64,000 nucleotides of DNA from Bacteroides thetaiotaomicron VPI-5482 (GTDB taxonomy: Bacteria > Bacteroidota > Bacteroidia > Bacteroidales > Bacteroidaceae): assembly GCF_000011065.1 (NCBI RefSeq), contig NC_004663.1:3162001-3226000 (forward strand). Reading direction: 5' to 3'. Numbering within the stretch: the first letter of the stretch is position 1; every line of letters begins with the position of its first letter. The translations under genes were made by a program, and so were the position numbers. The notes beneath the pieces were generated by a model, which was not told the origin of the DNA, searched no databases, and was given only the letters and a program-made list of their open reading frames with translations. Of the stretch, positions 45,331 to 52,938 are shown piece by piece.

Positions 45331-45367
45331 AAAGGCAAGAGGGAAACAACCCCTTCTTGCCTTTTTT
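45331..45367 (+). terminator. terminator after the lone ECF sigma gene
   Basis: AAAGGCAAGA-GGG (45331-45343) pairs with CCC-TCTTGCCTTT (45351-45364), followed by TTTTTATT. It separates the sigma gene from gadB. Confidence 0.9.
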
Positions 45368-45525
45368 ATTTCCGTTCCCCCCACCTTACGCCTGCCCCAA
45401 AGCCGCCCCTTAATAAACGCCAAATAATGTAAAAGCCGAAAACTTTCAAAACCATCTGCTGTTGTTGAGGGAAATTCGACGGGGAAAATCCCCATCGCCC
45501 TAAACCTTTAAAAAAACAAATTAGT

Positions 45526-46971
45526 ATGGAAGATTTAAATTTCAGAAAAGGTGATGCAAAAACCGACGTATTCGGTTCAGACAGAATGTTACAACCCTCT
45601 CCGGTAGAAAGAATTCCTGATGGTCCAACCACCCCTGAAGTCGCTTACCAAATGGTTAAAGATGAAACTTTTGCCCAGACTCAGCCACGCTTGAACTTAG
45701 CTACTTTCGTAACCACTTATATGGACGATTACGCTACCAAGCTGATGAACGAGGCAATCAACATCAACTATATTGATGAAACCGAATATCCTCGTATCGC
45801 CGTAATGAATGGCAAATGTATCAACATCGTCGCCAACTTGTGGAACTCTCCGGAAAAAGATACATGGAAAACCGGTGCGTTGGCAATCGGTTCTTCCGAA
45901 GCTTGTATGCTGGGCGGTGTAGCTGCATGGTTGCGCTGGCGTAAGAAAAGACAAGCTCAAGGTAAACCGTTTGACAAACCTAACTTCGTTATCTCAACAG
46001 GTTTCCAGGTTGTATGGGAAAAGTTCGCGCAACTGTGGCAGATCGAAATGCGCGAAGTGCCTTTGACTCTTGAAAAGACCACTCTCGACCCCGAAGAAGC
46101 GCTGAAGATGTGTGATGAAAACACGATCTGTGTTGTACCTATCCAAGGTGTTACATGGACAGGACTGAACGATGACGTTGAAGCACTGGACAAAGCTCTC
46201 GACGCTTACAACGCCAAAACCGGTTATGACATTCCTATCCACGTAGATGCCGCCAGTGGTGGTTTCATTCTTCCGTTCCTCTATCCGGACACGAAGTGGG
46301 ATTTCCGTCTGAAATGGGTACTTTCTATCAGTGTATCTGGTCATAAGTTCGGTCTGGTATATCCGGGACTTGGCTGGGTTTGCTGGAAAGGCAAAGAATA
46401 CCTGCCCGAAGAAATGTCATTCAGCGTCAACTATCTGGGTGCCAACATTACTCAGGTCGGCTTGAACTTCTCTCGTCCTGCCGCTCAGATTCTGGGACAA
46501 TACTATCAATTCATCCGTTTGGGATTCCAAGGTTACAAGGAAGTACAATATAATTCTTTGCAGATTGCCAAATACATCCACGGTGAAATCGCCAAGATGG
46601 CTCCGTTCGTCAACTACTCCGAAAATGTAGTGAACCCATTGTTCATCTGGTATCTGAAACCGGAATATGCAAAGAGTGCCAAGTGGACATTGTACGATCT
46701 GCAGGACAAACTGTCTCAGCACGGCTGGATGGTTCCGGCTTATACATTGCCTTCCAAGCTGGAAGATTATGTAGTAATGCGTGTGGTTGTCCGCCAGGGA
46801 TTCAGCCGCGACATGGCAGATATGTTGCTGGGTGATATCAAGAACGCAATTGCCGAACTGGAAAAACTTGATTTCCCGACTCCTACCCGCATGGCTCAGG
46901 AAAAGAATCTTCCGGTAGAAGCCAAGATGTTCAATCACGGTGGTCGTCGTCATAAAACCGTTAAAAAATAA
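45526..46971 (+). CDS. gadB: glutamate decarboxylase
   Basis: 481 residues. Pyridoxal-phosphate lysine at about 274 in SVSGHKFGLVYPGLGWV, the preceding IHVDAASGGFILPFLYPD, and the C-terminal HGGRRHK are those of the bacterial GadA/GadB class. It turns glutamate plus a proton into GABA and CO2, raising cytoplasmic pH. It heads the acid-resistance cluster: glsA is 8 bp downstream, then a channel and gadC. In Bacteroides this cluster also releases GABA to the gut. The 3' end HHKTVKK-like tail is the pH-sensing region in E. coli GadB. Confidence 0.97.
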   Translation: MEDLNFRKGDAKTDVFGSDRMLQPSPVERIPDGPTTPEVAYQMVKDETFAQTQPRLNLATFVTTYMDDYATKLMNEAININYIDETEYPRIAVMNGKCINIVANLWNSPEKDTWKTGALAIGSSEACMLGGVAAWLRWRKKRQAQGKPFDKPNFVISTGFQVVWEKFAQLWQIEMREVPLTLEKTTLDPEEALKMCDENTICVVPIQGVTWTGLNDDVEALDKALDAYNAKTGYDIPIHVDAASGGFILPFLYPDTKWDFRLKWVLSISVSGHKFGLVYPGLGWVCWKGKEYLPEEMSFSVNYLGANITQVGLNFSRPAAQILGQYYQFIRLGFQGYKEVQYNSLQIAKYIHGEIAKMAPFVNYSENVVNPLFIWYLKPEYAKSAKWTLYDLQDKLSQHGWMVPAYTLPSKLEDYVVMRVVVRQGFSRDMADMLLGDIKNAIAELEKLDFPTPTRMAQEKNLPVEAKMFNHGGRRHKTVKK

Positions 46972-46979
46972 ATTGATCT

Positions 46980-47945
46980 ATGGACAAAAAAGTAACACTC
47001 GCTCAATTGAAAGAAGTGGTACAGGAGGCATACGATCAGGTGAAAACGAATACAGGCGGTAAGAATGCCGACTATATCCCTTATCTGGCCAATGTCAACA
47101 AAGATCTCTTTGGAATCAGTGTCTGCCTGCTCAACGGGCAGACCATCCATGTGGGAGATACTGACTACCGCTTCGGCATCGAATCCGTATCCAAAGTACA
47201 TACGGCTATCCTTGCACTGCGCCAATATGGTGCCAAAGAAATATTAGACAAGATCGGAGCTGACGCAACGGGCCTGCCTTTCAATTCAATCATTGCTATC
47301 CTGCTGGAAAATGACCATCCGTCTACCCCGTTGGTAAACGCCGGTGCCATCTCCGCCTGCAGTATGGTACAACCTATCGGCGACTCTGCCAAGAAGTGGG
47401 ATGCCATCGTAGAGAACGTGACCGATTTATGCGGCAGCGCTCCCCAGCTGATTGATGAATTGTACAAATCCGAATCGGATACGAACTTCAACAACCGCTC
47501 CATTGCGTGGTTGCTGAAGAACTACAACCGTATTTATGATGATCCGGATATGGCGCTGGACCTGTATACCCGCCAATGCTCATTGGGAGTAACGGCCTTG
47601 CAGCTTTCTGTGGCAGCCGGAACAATCGCCAACGGTGGTGTGAATCCGGTGACAAAGAAAGAAGTATTCGATGCCAGCCTCGCTCCCAAGATCACTGCAA
47701 TGATCGCTGCCGTAGGTTTCTACGAGCATACAGGAGACTGGATGTATACCTCCGGCATTCCGGCTAAAACCGGTGTAGGCGGTGGTGTAATGGGCGTATT
47801 GCCCGGGCAGTTCGGTATTGCCGCATTCGCTCCTCCTTTGGATGGTGCAGGCAATTCGGTAAAAGCACAATTGGCTATCCAATATGTCATGAATAAACTG
47901 GGACTGAATGTATTCAGTGACAATCACTTGATCGTAGTCGACTAG
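46980..47945 (+). CDS. glsA: glutaminase A
   Basis: 321 residues of the serine-dependent beta-lactamase-like glutaminase family. The catalytic S-x-x-K is in ESVSKVHTAIL, and other motifs are NPLVNAGAISAC-like STPLVNAGAISACSMVQ and RSIAWLLKNYNRIYDD. It makes glutamate and ammonia from glutamine. Placed 8 bp after gadB, it both feeds the decarboxylase and gives ammonia to neutralise acid. All key motifs are present and the length is standard. A terminator follows at 47969-48006. Confidence 0.96.
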   Translation: MDKKVTLAQLKEVVQEAYDQVKTNTGGKNADYIPYLANVNKDLFGISVCLLNGQTIHVGDTDYRFGIESVSKVHTAILALRQYGAKEILDKIGADATGLPFNSIIAILLENDHPSTPLVNAGAISACSMVQPIGDSAKKWDAIVENVTDLCGSAPQLIDELYKSESDTNFNNRSIAWLLKNYNRIYDDPDMALDLYTRQCSLGVTALQLSVAAGTIANGGVNPVTKKEVFDASLAPKITAMIAAVGFYEHTGDWMYTSGIPAKTGVGGGVMGVLPGQFGIAAFAPPLDGAGNSVKAQLAIQYVMNKLGLNVFSDNHLIVVD

Positions 47946-47968
47946 TTTATCCGCTCTATGAGAAAAAC

Positions 47969-48006
47969 AAAAGGTTGCTATCCTTCAAAGGGATAGTAAC
48001 CTTTTC
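47969..48006 (+). terminator. terminator of gadB-glsA
   Basis: AAAAGGTTGCTATCC (47969-47983) pairs with GGATAGTAACCTTTT (47991-48005) with one mismatch, followed by CTAC. Two more large dyads follow before the convergent channel gene. Confidence 0.85.
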
Positions 48007-48077
48007 TACTATCAATATCTTACTTCTATTTTCCTTAAGTACTCTATTCAAAAAAACAATGTACTTGAACACTAATA

Positions 48078-48117
48078 TTCTCATACCTTTGAGAAAAATT
48101 TCTCAAAGGTATGAGAA
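48078..48117. repeat. perfect 19-bp inverted repeat with a 2-nt centre
   Basis: TTCTCATACCTTTGAGAAA (48078-48096) and TTTCTCAAAGGTATGAGAA (48099-48117) are perfect inverses. No U-run follows on either side. It is too perfect and too tight for a normal RNA hairpin and may be a protein-binding dyad or a cruciform. Confidence 0.8.
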
Positions 48118-48133
48118 CACGTTGAGAATATAG

Positions 48134-48188
48134 AGACTCATATCGCACTGTGTATCATCCCAATACAAATCGATACGGATATGAGTCT
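48134..48188. repeat. second dyad downstream of glsA
   Basis: AGACTCATATC (48134-48144) and GATATGAGTCT (48178-48188) are perfect inverses, with a further GTATC/GATAC inner match. It may terminate the minus-strand channel gene that ends at 48215. Confidence 0.6.
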
Positions 48189-48214
48189 GACCTTATAAAA
48201 AAGGATTATGTCCC

Positions 48215-48946
48215 CTATGCAGACGCCGTCTTTTCTTCCTCTTCCGCATAATACTGCTTTTTCTTTTGATTAGACTGCTGAATCAGATTCGTAATATAGA
48301 CTGTAAAGATCGGGAACATCATCATTCCCAAAGCTGCCAGCAGTACGGAGAGTACTCTTCCGGTGGTCGTCATCGCGATTATATTCGACCCGACGGTAGT
48401 CACATCCATAAATGCCCACCACAAAGCGTCTCCATAATCCGTGACCAACGGATTCACTTTATGTTCAAGGACAAAGAAGGCAAGGCTGGCGAAATAGACC
48501 GTTGCCAGCAACATCGTCAGATAGGAGACGAACAGGCTGGAAGCCCGGTTATAGGTGAGCCAGCCCACTACGATGGCCAATGCGTATCCCCCTCTCAGCA
48601 AAGGAATAAACCGGAGCAGGTAAGTGACTTCGGGAGAAAAGGTCCACCCGTAATACGCAATGATGTTCTGATAAGGGATCGCCACCAGCAAAAAGATAAA
48701 GTGCGTCCGTATATAACGCCACTTATGCTTTGCCAGAAAAAACTCCAGTACAAAATCGAACAGGAACCAGATGCAAATCCACAACTGGATCTTCATGTAC
48801 GAGGACTGTGTATAAAAAGGAATCCCCTTAAACGTATCGATCGAAATACTAATAACCAGAAAAAGGGACATTAACAATATAATAATGTGGAGAATGCCAT
48901 AAATCCCCTTTTTCCCCAGAATAAAATCGGAAAGCGCTGATTTCAT
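48215..48946 (-). CDS. ion channel protein of the acid-resistance cluster (potassium-channel-like)
   Basis: 243 residues with about six hydrophobic helices, the pattern of a voltage-gated-like cation channel (S1-S6). The pore helix and filter region read WWAFMDVTTVGSNIIAMTTTGR: the usual TVGYG filter is TVGSN here. The following helix VLSVLLAALGMMMFPIFTVYIT is S6. The C terminus is basic and then acidic. It lies between glsA (convergent) and gadC (divergent), as commonly found in Bacteroides GAD clusters. A potassium or chloride role in charge balance during acid stress is inferred. Confidence 0.85.
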   Translation of the reverse strand: MKSALSDFILGKKGIYGILHIIILLMSLFLVISISIDTFKGIPFYTQSSYMKIQLWICIWFLFDFVLEFFLAKHKWRYIRTHFIFLLVAIPYQNIIAYYGWTFSPEVTYLLRFIPLLRGGYALAIVVGWLTYNRASSLFVSYLTMLLATVYFASLAFFVLEHKVNPLVTDYGDALWWAFMDVTTVGSNIIAMTTTGRVLSVLLAALGMMMFPIFTVYITNLIQQSNQKKKQYYAEEEEKTASA

Positions 48947-49162
48947 AACTACTTAATTTATAATAAAATGATTCTTATGTAACTTATAATGCTTAGAAAC
49001 AATCTGAGAAAGCGATTGTTTCGGAACAGGCGTCCGGAGGTTTACAATTGAGCCATCCGGTGATGTTAATTAACGAACTTTGAAAGAGATTGCGGAAACA
49101 TCTCACGCAAAATGTTGTTATAACACTGACTTTAAAATATTTTTCACTTAAAACCTTAACTT

Positions 49163-50875
49163 ATGGCAAATATTAAAAATGCAGTGAAGCTGGGCGTGTT
49201 TACCCTGGCTATCATGAACGTTACGGCAGTAGTATCATTGCGTGGGCTACCAGCCGAGGCCGTATACGGAATGAGTTCGGCCTTCTACTATCTTTTCGCG
49301 GCGATTGTCTTCCTTATCCCGACATCGCTCGTAGCAGCTGAACTGGCAGCTATGTTTCAGGATAAGCAAGGTGGTGTGTTCCGGTGGGTAGGCGAAGCCT
49401 ACGGCAAGAAACTGGGATTCCTCGCCATCTGGGTACAATGGATCGAAAGTACGATCTGGTATCCTACCGTATTGACATTCGGTGCCGTATCCATCGCCTT
49501 CATCGGAATGAACGACGTACATGATATGTCGCTGGCAAACAACAAGTATTACACCCTCGTCGTAGTTCTTATCATCTACTGGCTGGCTACATTCATTTCT
49601 CTGAAAGGTATGAGCTGGGTTGGTAAGGTAGCCAAAATCGGTGGTATGGTGGGTACGATTATTCCGGCCGCTTTGCTGATTATATTAGGTATTATCTATC
49701 TGGCAACTGGAGGACAATCCAATATGGATTTCCACAGCAGCTTCTTCCCTGACTTTACCAACTTCGATAACGTCGTCCTTGCTGCCAGTATCTTCCTGTT
49801 TTATGCCGGTATGGAAATGGGCGGTATCCACGTAAAAGACGTAGAGAACCCTTCCAAGAACTATCCGAAAGCCGTATTTATCGGTGCGCTGATCACTGTT
49901 CTTATCTTCGTATTGGGAACCTTCGCATTGGGCGTTATCATCCCTGCTAAGGATATTAACTTAACTCAGAGTCTGCTCGTCGGTTTCGATAACTATTTCA
50001 GATACATTCACGCTTCCTGGTTGTCACCGATCATCGCTATCGCTCTTGCATTCGGAGTGTTGGCAGGTGTGCTGACATGGGTTGCAGGTCCGTCAAAAGG
50101 TATCTTTGCCGTAGGTAAAGCAGGTTATATGCCTCCGTTCTTCCAGAAAACAAACAAACTGGGTGTACAGAAGAATATCTTGTTCGTGCAGGGTATCGCT
50201 GTGACTGTACTGAGTTTGTTGTTCGTCGTTATGCCTTCCGTACAGAGTTTCTATCAGATTCTGTCACAGCTGACAGTGATTCTTTATCTGATTATGTATC
50301 TGTTGATGTTCTCCGGAGCTATCGCACTGCGTTATAAGATGAAGAAATTGAATCGTCCGTTCCGTATCGGTAAATCCGGTAACGGTTTAATGTGGTTCAT
50401 TGGTGGTCTTGGCTTCTGTGGTTCATTGCTCGCATTCATTCTGAGCTTTATCCCGCCCAGCCAGATTTCTACCGGTAGCAATACCGTTTGGTTCTCCGTA
50501 TTGATCATCGGTGCATTGATCGTAGTCGTTGCTCCGTTTATCATCTACGCATCCAAGAAACCGTCTTGGGTAGATCCAAACTCTAATTTCGAGCCGTTCC
50601 ATTGGGAAGTTCAGCCTCAGGCTGTTACTGTCGGTGTTACTGCCAACAGTGCAAATGCCGCTCGTCCGGCTTCTGCTTCGACATCGTCTGCAAGTCCGGT
50701 CAGTTCCGCTACTGCCAGACCAGCAAGTACCCCAACTTCCGGTCCGGCAAGCGCAGGCTCTACAACCTCCGGTTCTACTCCGACAAGCAATCCAGCTCCT
50801 TCCGGTGGAAATACCGCAGCAAGCAACGGATCGCCAGATTCCGGAATTAAAGATGCGGGTGCACCTAAATCTTAA
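49163..50875 (+). CDS. gadC: glutamate:GABA antiporter with low-complexity C-terminal tail
   Basis: 570 residues of the APC family with twelve helices. The N-terminal half has AVVSLRGLPAEAVYGMSSAF and PTSLVAAELAAMFQDKQGGV. It swaps external glutamate for internal GABA, so working with GadB it removes protons. Residues about 490-570 are an unusual Ser/Thr/Ala/Pro/Gly-rich tail (ARPASASTSSASPVSSATAR and similar). In E. coli GadC the C-terminal segment is a folded plug that closes the channel at neutral pH; here it is replaced by a disordered-looking repeat-like tail. It ends with a shared terminator at 50901-50940. Confidence 0.93.
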   Translation: MANIKNAVKLGVFTLAIMNVTAVVSLRGLPAEAVYGMSSAFYYLFAAIVFLIPTSLVAAELAAMFQDKQGGVFRWVGEAYGKKLGFLAIWVQWIESTIWYPTVLTFGAVSIAFIGMNDVHDMSLANNKYYTLVVVLIIYWLATFISLKGMSWVGKVAKIGGMVGTIIPAALLIILGIIYLATGGQSNMDFHSSFFPDFTNFDNVVLAASIFLFYAGMEMGGIHVKDVENPSKNYPKAVFIGALITVLIFVLGTFALGVIIPAKDINLTQSLLVGFDNYFRYIHASWLSPIIAIALAFGVLAGVLTWVAGPSKGIFAVGKAGYMPPFFQKTNKLGVQKNILFVQGIAVTVLSLLFVVMPSVQSFYQILSQLTVILYLIMYLLMFSGAIALRYKMKKLNRPFRIGKSGNGLMWFIGGLGFCGSLLAFILSFIPPSQISTGSNTVWFSVLIIGALIVVVAPFIIYASKKPSWVDPNSNFEPFHWEVQPQAVTVGVTANSANAARPASASTSSASPVSSATARPASTPTSGPASAGSTTSGSTPTSNPAPSGGNTAASNGSPDSGIKDAGAPKS

Positions 50876-50900
50876 AAGCTAAACATATTGTTTACATAAA

Positions 50901-50940
50901 TAATCCCACCTTGAATATTTCCTGATTCAAGGTGGGATTA
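50901..50940. terminator. bidirectional terminator between gadC and the kinase gene
   Basis: TAATCCCACCTTGAAT (50901-50916) and ATTCAAGGTGGGATTA (50925-50940) are perfect inverses around 8 nt. gadC ends at 50875 and the minus-strand kinase ends at 50942, so it serves both. Confidence 0.9.
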
Positions 50941-50941
50941 T

Positions 50942-52201
50942 TCATATCTTATCATTTGTTATTTCTTTCTTCGTAACCAAAGGCAAGATGAACAAAAAAG
51001 TACTACCCTTACCGACTTCCGATTCTACACCGAATCTTCCCCCAAGATTATGAACAATTGTTTGCGAAAGTGTCAGTCCAAGCCCTGTTCCCTGCATCTC
51101 CCGATCAAGCTTCGTAAAACGGGAGAATATCTTTTCCTGCTCCTCCTTCGGAATGCCGATACCGGTATCCGATACATAAAAATAGACTTCATCCGTGCCT
51201 TCCATACGACATCCGAAACGGATTTCACCTGTTTTAGTAAATTTCATCGCATTATGAAGCAAGTTCGTCAATACCTGAATAATACGCTGCTTCTCCGAAT
51301 GCATCATAATCGGTTCCAGATGTGCTTCACAGACCAGTGTCACCAAAGGATTCTCATTCAGCCTCATTCCGAAAAGTCCTTCCAGCTCCCTCAGCAGATC
51401 ATTGGCATCAAACTCCGAATATACAAAGTTCAACACGCCTGCATCTATTTGCGAAAGATCGAAGATATCATTTACCAGTCGCAATAACCGCTCATTATTT
51501 TCAGAGATAATATCGGTATACATCTTCTTTTCCTCCTCGCTGGTAGCCGTAGCCATCAACCCAGAGAATCCGATAATGGCATTCAACGGAGTACGGACTT
51601 CGTGACTCATATTAGCGATAAAGGCAGACTTAAGTTTGTCGGCAGAAATCGCATTTTCTCTTTCTACATCCAGCAGGCGCTGCATATTTCGAAGTTCCGT
51701 CACATCATAGACTGTCAGCACCATACGTTCTTCACCATTTATTTTCAGATAAGTGCCCGAAACAGAAACATCACAGGGAATAACCGTCTTTTCATCCTCA
51801 CTTAAAAGTTGCATAGAGGCATCCAGTTTCTTAAAGCTTCTCTTCTCATAAAAAGCCTTGCTTATAGATGTACGTATACAGCACAACTTACACTGTTCAT
51901 GTTTCCCGCATTCTCCGGCTACTATCGCATTTCTGCAATGCAATAAATCTCCGACTCTTTTTTCTTCTCCCTGCGCAGGAGTCAAATGATTCAGTGTATA
52001 ATAATTGGTATTGTGGACGATGAGGTCTCTGTCAATCAACAGATAGTAAACGTTTATATTCTGTAGTATGGAAGTCAACTCTTTGGATTCATGCAGCATT
52101 ACAGATGTTTCCAATATCATTTTCTTCTTAACCGACTGATACTTAATCAGTAGATAAATGAATCCAGCTAATAAAACAACTGTAACAAACTGTAATGCCA
52201 T
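50942..52201 (-). CDS. membrane PAS sensor histidine kinase with Cys cluster (paralogue)
   Basis: 419 residues: one N-terminal transmembrane helix (LQFVTVVLLAGFIYLLIKY), a PAS-like domain (about 40-170) with cysteines at about 89, 98, 104, 107 and 108 (CRNA, ECG, CKLCC), HisKA with His200 (IANMSHEVRTPLN), and HATPase_c (DTGIGIPKEEQ, GTGLGLTLSQ). It is a clear paralogue of the kinase at 10464: same layout and spacing of C-x8-C-x5-C-x2-C. No response regulator is adjacent. It sits next to the acid-resistance cluster, convergent with gadC, so it may sense redox or metal state in stress (inference). Confidence 0.88.
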   Translation of the reverse strand: MALQFVTVVLLAGFIYLLIKYQSVKKKMILETSVMLHESKELTSILQNINVYYLLIDRDLIVHNTNYYTLNHLTPAQGEEKRVGDLLHCRNAIVAGECGKHEQCKLCCIRTSISKAFYEKRSFKKLDASMQLLSEDEKTVIPCDVSVSGTYLKINGEERMVLTVYDVTELRNMQRLLDVERENAISADKLKSAFIANMSHEVRTPLNAIIGFSGLMATATSEEEKKMYTDIISENNERLLRLVNDIFDLSQIDAGVLNFVYSEFDANDLLRELEGLFGMRLNENPLVTLVCEAHLEPIMMHSEKQRIIQVLTNLLHNAMKFTKTGEIRFGCRMEGTDEVYFYVSDTGIGIPKEEQEKIFSRFTKLDREMQGTGLGLTLSQTIVHNLGGRFGVESEVGKGSTFLFILPLVTKKEITNDKI

Positions 52202-52359
52202 AATAATATATTCTATTGTTTGTAGTGCCCTGATCGTTTTGACTCGTAAAAGTATAAAATATACCGAATAAATGATACTACATTTGCATATTTATTCTAC
52301 CTAGAAAGAAAAGTTTTTTTTCTTTCTCCCTAAGTAGACGAAAAATTCTCTCTAAGTTA

Positions 52360-52389
52360 TTGCAGTATTAAAAAATATACTTATCTTTG
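52360..52389 (+). promoter_or_regulatory. promoter of tRNA-Phe
   Basis: TTG at 52360-52362, a 19-bp spacer, and TATCTTTG at 52382-52389. The tRNA starts 18 bp after the -7 box. Confidence 0.8.
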
Positions 52390-52406
52390 CACCCGCAAAC
52401 GAGAAA

Positions 52407-52479
52407 GGTGCCATAGCTCAGTTGGTAGAGCAAAGGACTGAAAATCCTTGTGTCCCCGGTTCGATTCCTGGTGGCACCA
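52407..52479 (+). tRNA. tRNA-Phe (GAA anticodon)
   Basis: A 73-nt cloverleaf. The acceptor GGTGCCA (52407-52413) pairs with TGGCACC (52472-52478), with discriminator A at 52479; CCA is not encoded. The D-arm is GCTC/GAGC, the anticodon arm AAGGA CTGAAAA TCCTT with GAA, and the T-loop TTCGATT. One base pair of the T-stem (third from the loop) is a C/T mismatch. An integrase gene lies 450 bp downstream on the same strand, so the 3' end of this tRNA is a likely attachment site. Confidence 0.97.
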
Positions 52480-52502
52480 CTATCGATTCGGTAATTTCTC
52501 AG

Positions 52503-52540
52503 AACCCATTGAAATTCAGTCATTTCAATGGGTTTTCTTT
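52503..52540 (+). terminator. terminator after tRNA-Phe
   Basis: AACCCATTGAAAT (52503-52515) and ATTTCAATGGGTT (52522-52534) are perfect inverses, followed by TTCTTT. It terminates the tRNA transcript. Confidence 0.85.
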
Positions 52541-52593
52541 TATATTCCAATACGCAAATTCTAGTCGATTCGAGTATCTGGAAATGTCCCATT

Positions 52594-52629
52594 CGGTGGC
52601 TTTTTCAGAGTCCCTTAAAAAAACCACCG
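52594..52629. repeat. hairpin repeat copy 1 near the integrase
   Basis: CGGTGGCTTTTTC (52594-52606) pairs with AAAAAAACCACCG (52617-52629) with one mismatch. The sequence CGGTGG-TTTTTCAGA recurs at 52812-52849 in a second hairpin, so the two are related copies about 218 bp apart. Confidence 0.7.
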
Positions 52630-52689
52630 ATTGCACTATATTTCACTCATTTACAATAATTTGCGCCAATCATTTTTAGGAGCAAAAAC

Positions 52690-52697
52690 ATACTTTT
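52690..52697 (+). promoter_or_regulatory. possible -7 box (TACTTTTG) for the integrase transcript
   Basis: TACTTTTG matches TAnnTTTG. The only TTTG upstream (52660-52663) is 26 bp away, longer than the usual spacing, so support is partial. Confidence 0.4.
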
Positions 52698-52716
52698 GCA
52701 TACCTGCTTGAATGTA

Positions 52717-52938
52717 ATGGAAATAGCGGAAAAAAAAAGCAAAAAAGATTCTTCCTTTACCGACAAATATAAGATGAAGGAAAACAAAGAGAATCTTAAA
52801 ACTAAAAAAAACGGTGGTTTTTCAGACCATGTTTACAAAAAAGCCACCGATTTTAACTTTTTTACCGACTTCCAACTCATCTTTCAAGTTGACAGAATAA
52901 CTAATTGTATTTACCAACTTAAAGAAAAAAGGTTATGA
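52717..52938 (+). CDS. possible lysine-rich small protein, coupled to integrase
   Basis: 73 residues from ATG 52717, rich in Lys (EIAEKKSKKDSSFTDKYKMK). Its stop overlaps the integrase start in an ATGA arrangement (52935-52938), which suggests translational coupling. Against this, the second hairpin repeat lies within it and the composition is simply AT-rich. No family is recognised; an excisionase-like role cannot be shown. Confidence 0.35.
   Translation: MEIAEKKSKKDSSFTDKYKMKENKENLKTKKNGGFSDHVYKKATDFNFFTDFQLIFQVDRITNCIYQLKEKRL
52812..52849. repeat. hairpin repeat copy 2 near the integrase
   Basis: CGGTGGTTTTT (52812-52822) pairs with AAAAAAGCCACCG (52837-52849). It shares CGGTGG, TTTTTCAGA and CCACCGATT with copy 1. 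Paired copies near a tRNA-integrase junction could be arm-type binding sites or leftovers of insertion. Confidence 0.7.
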
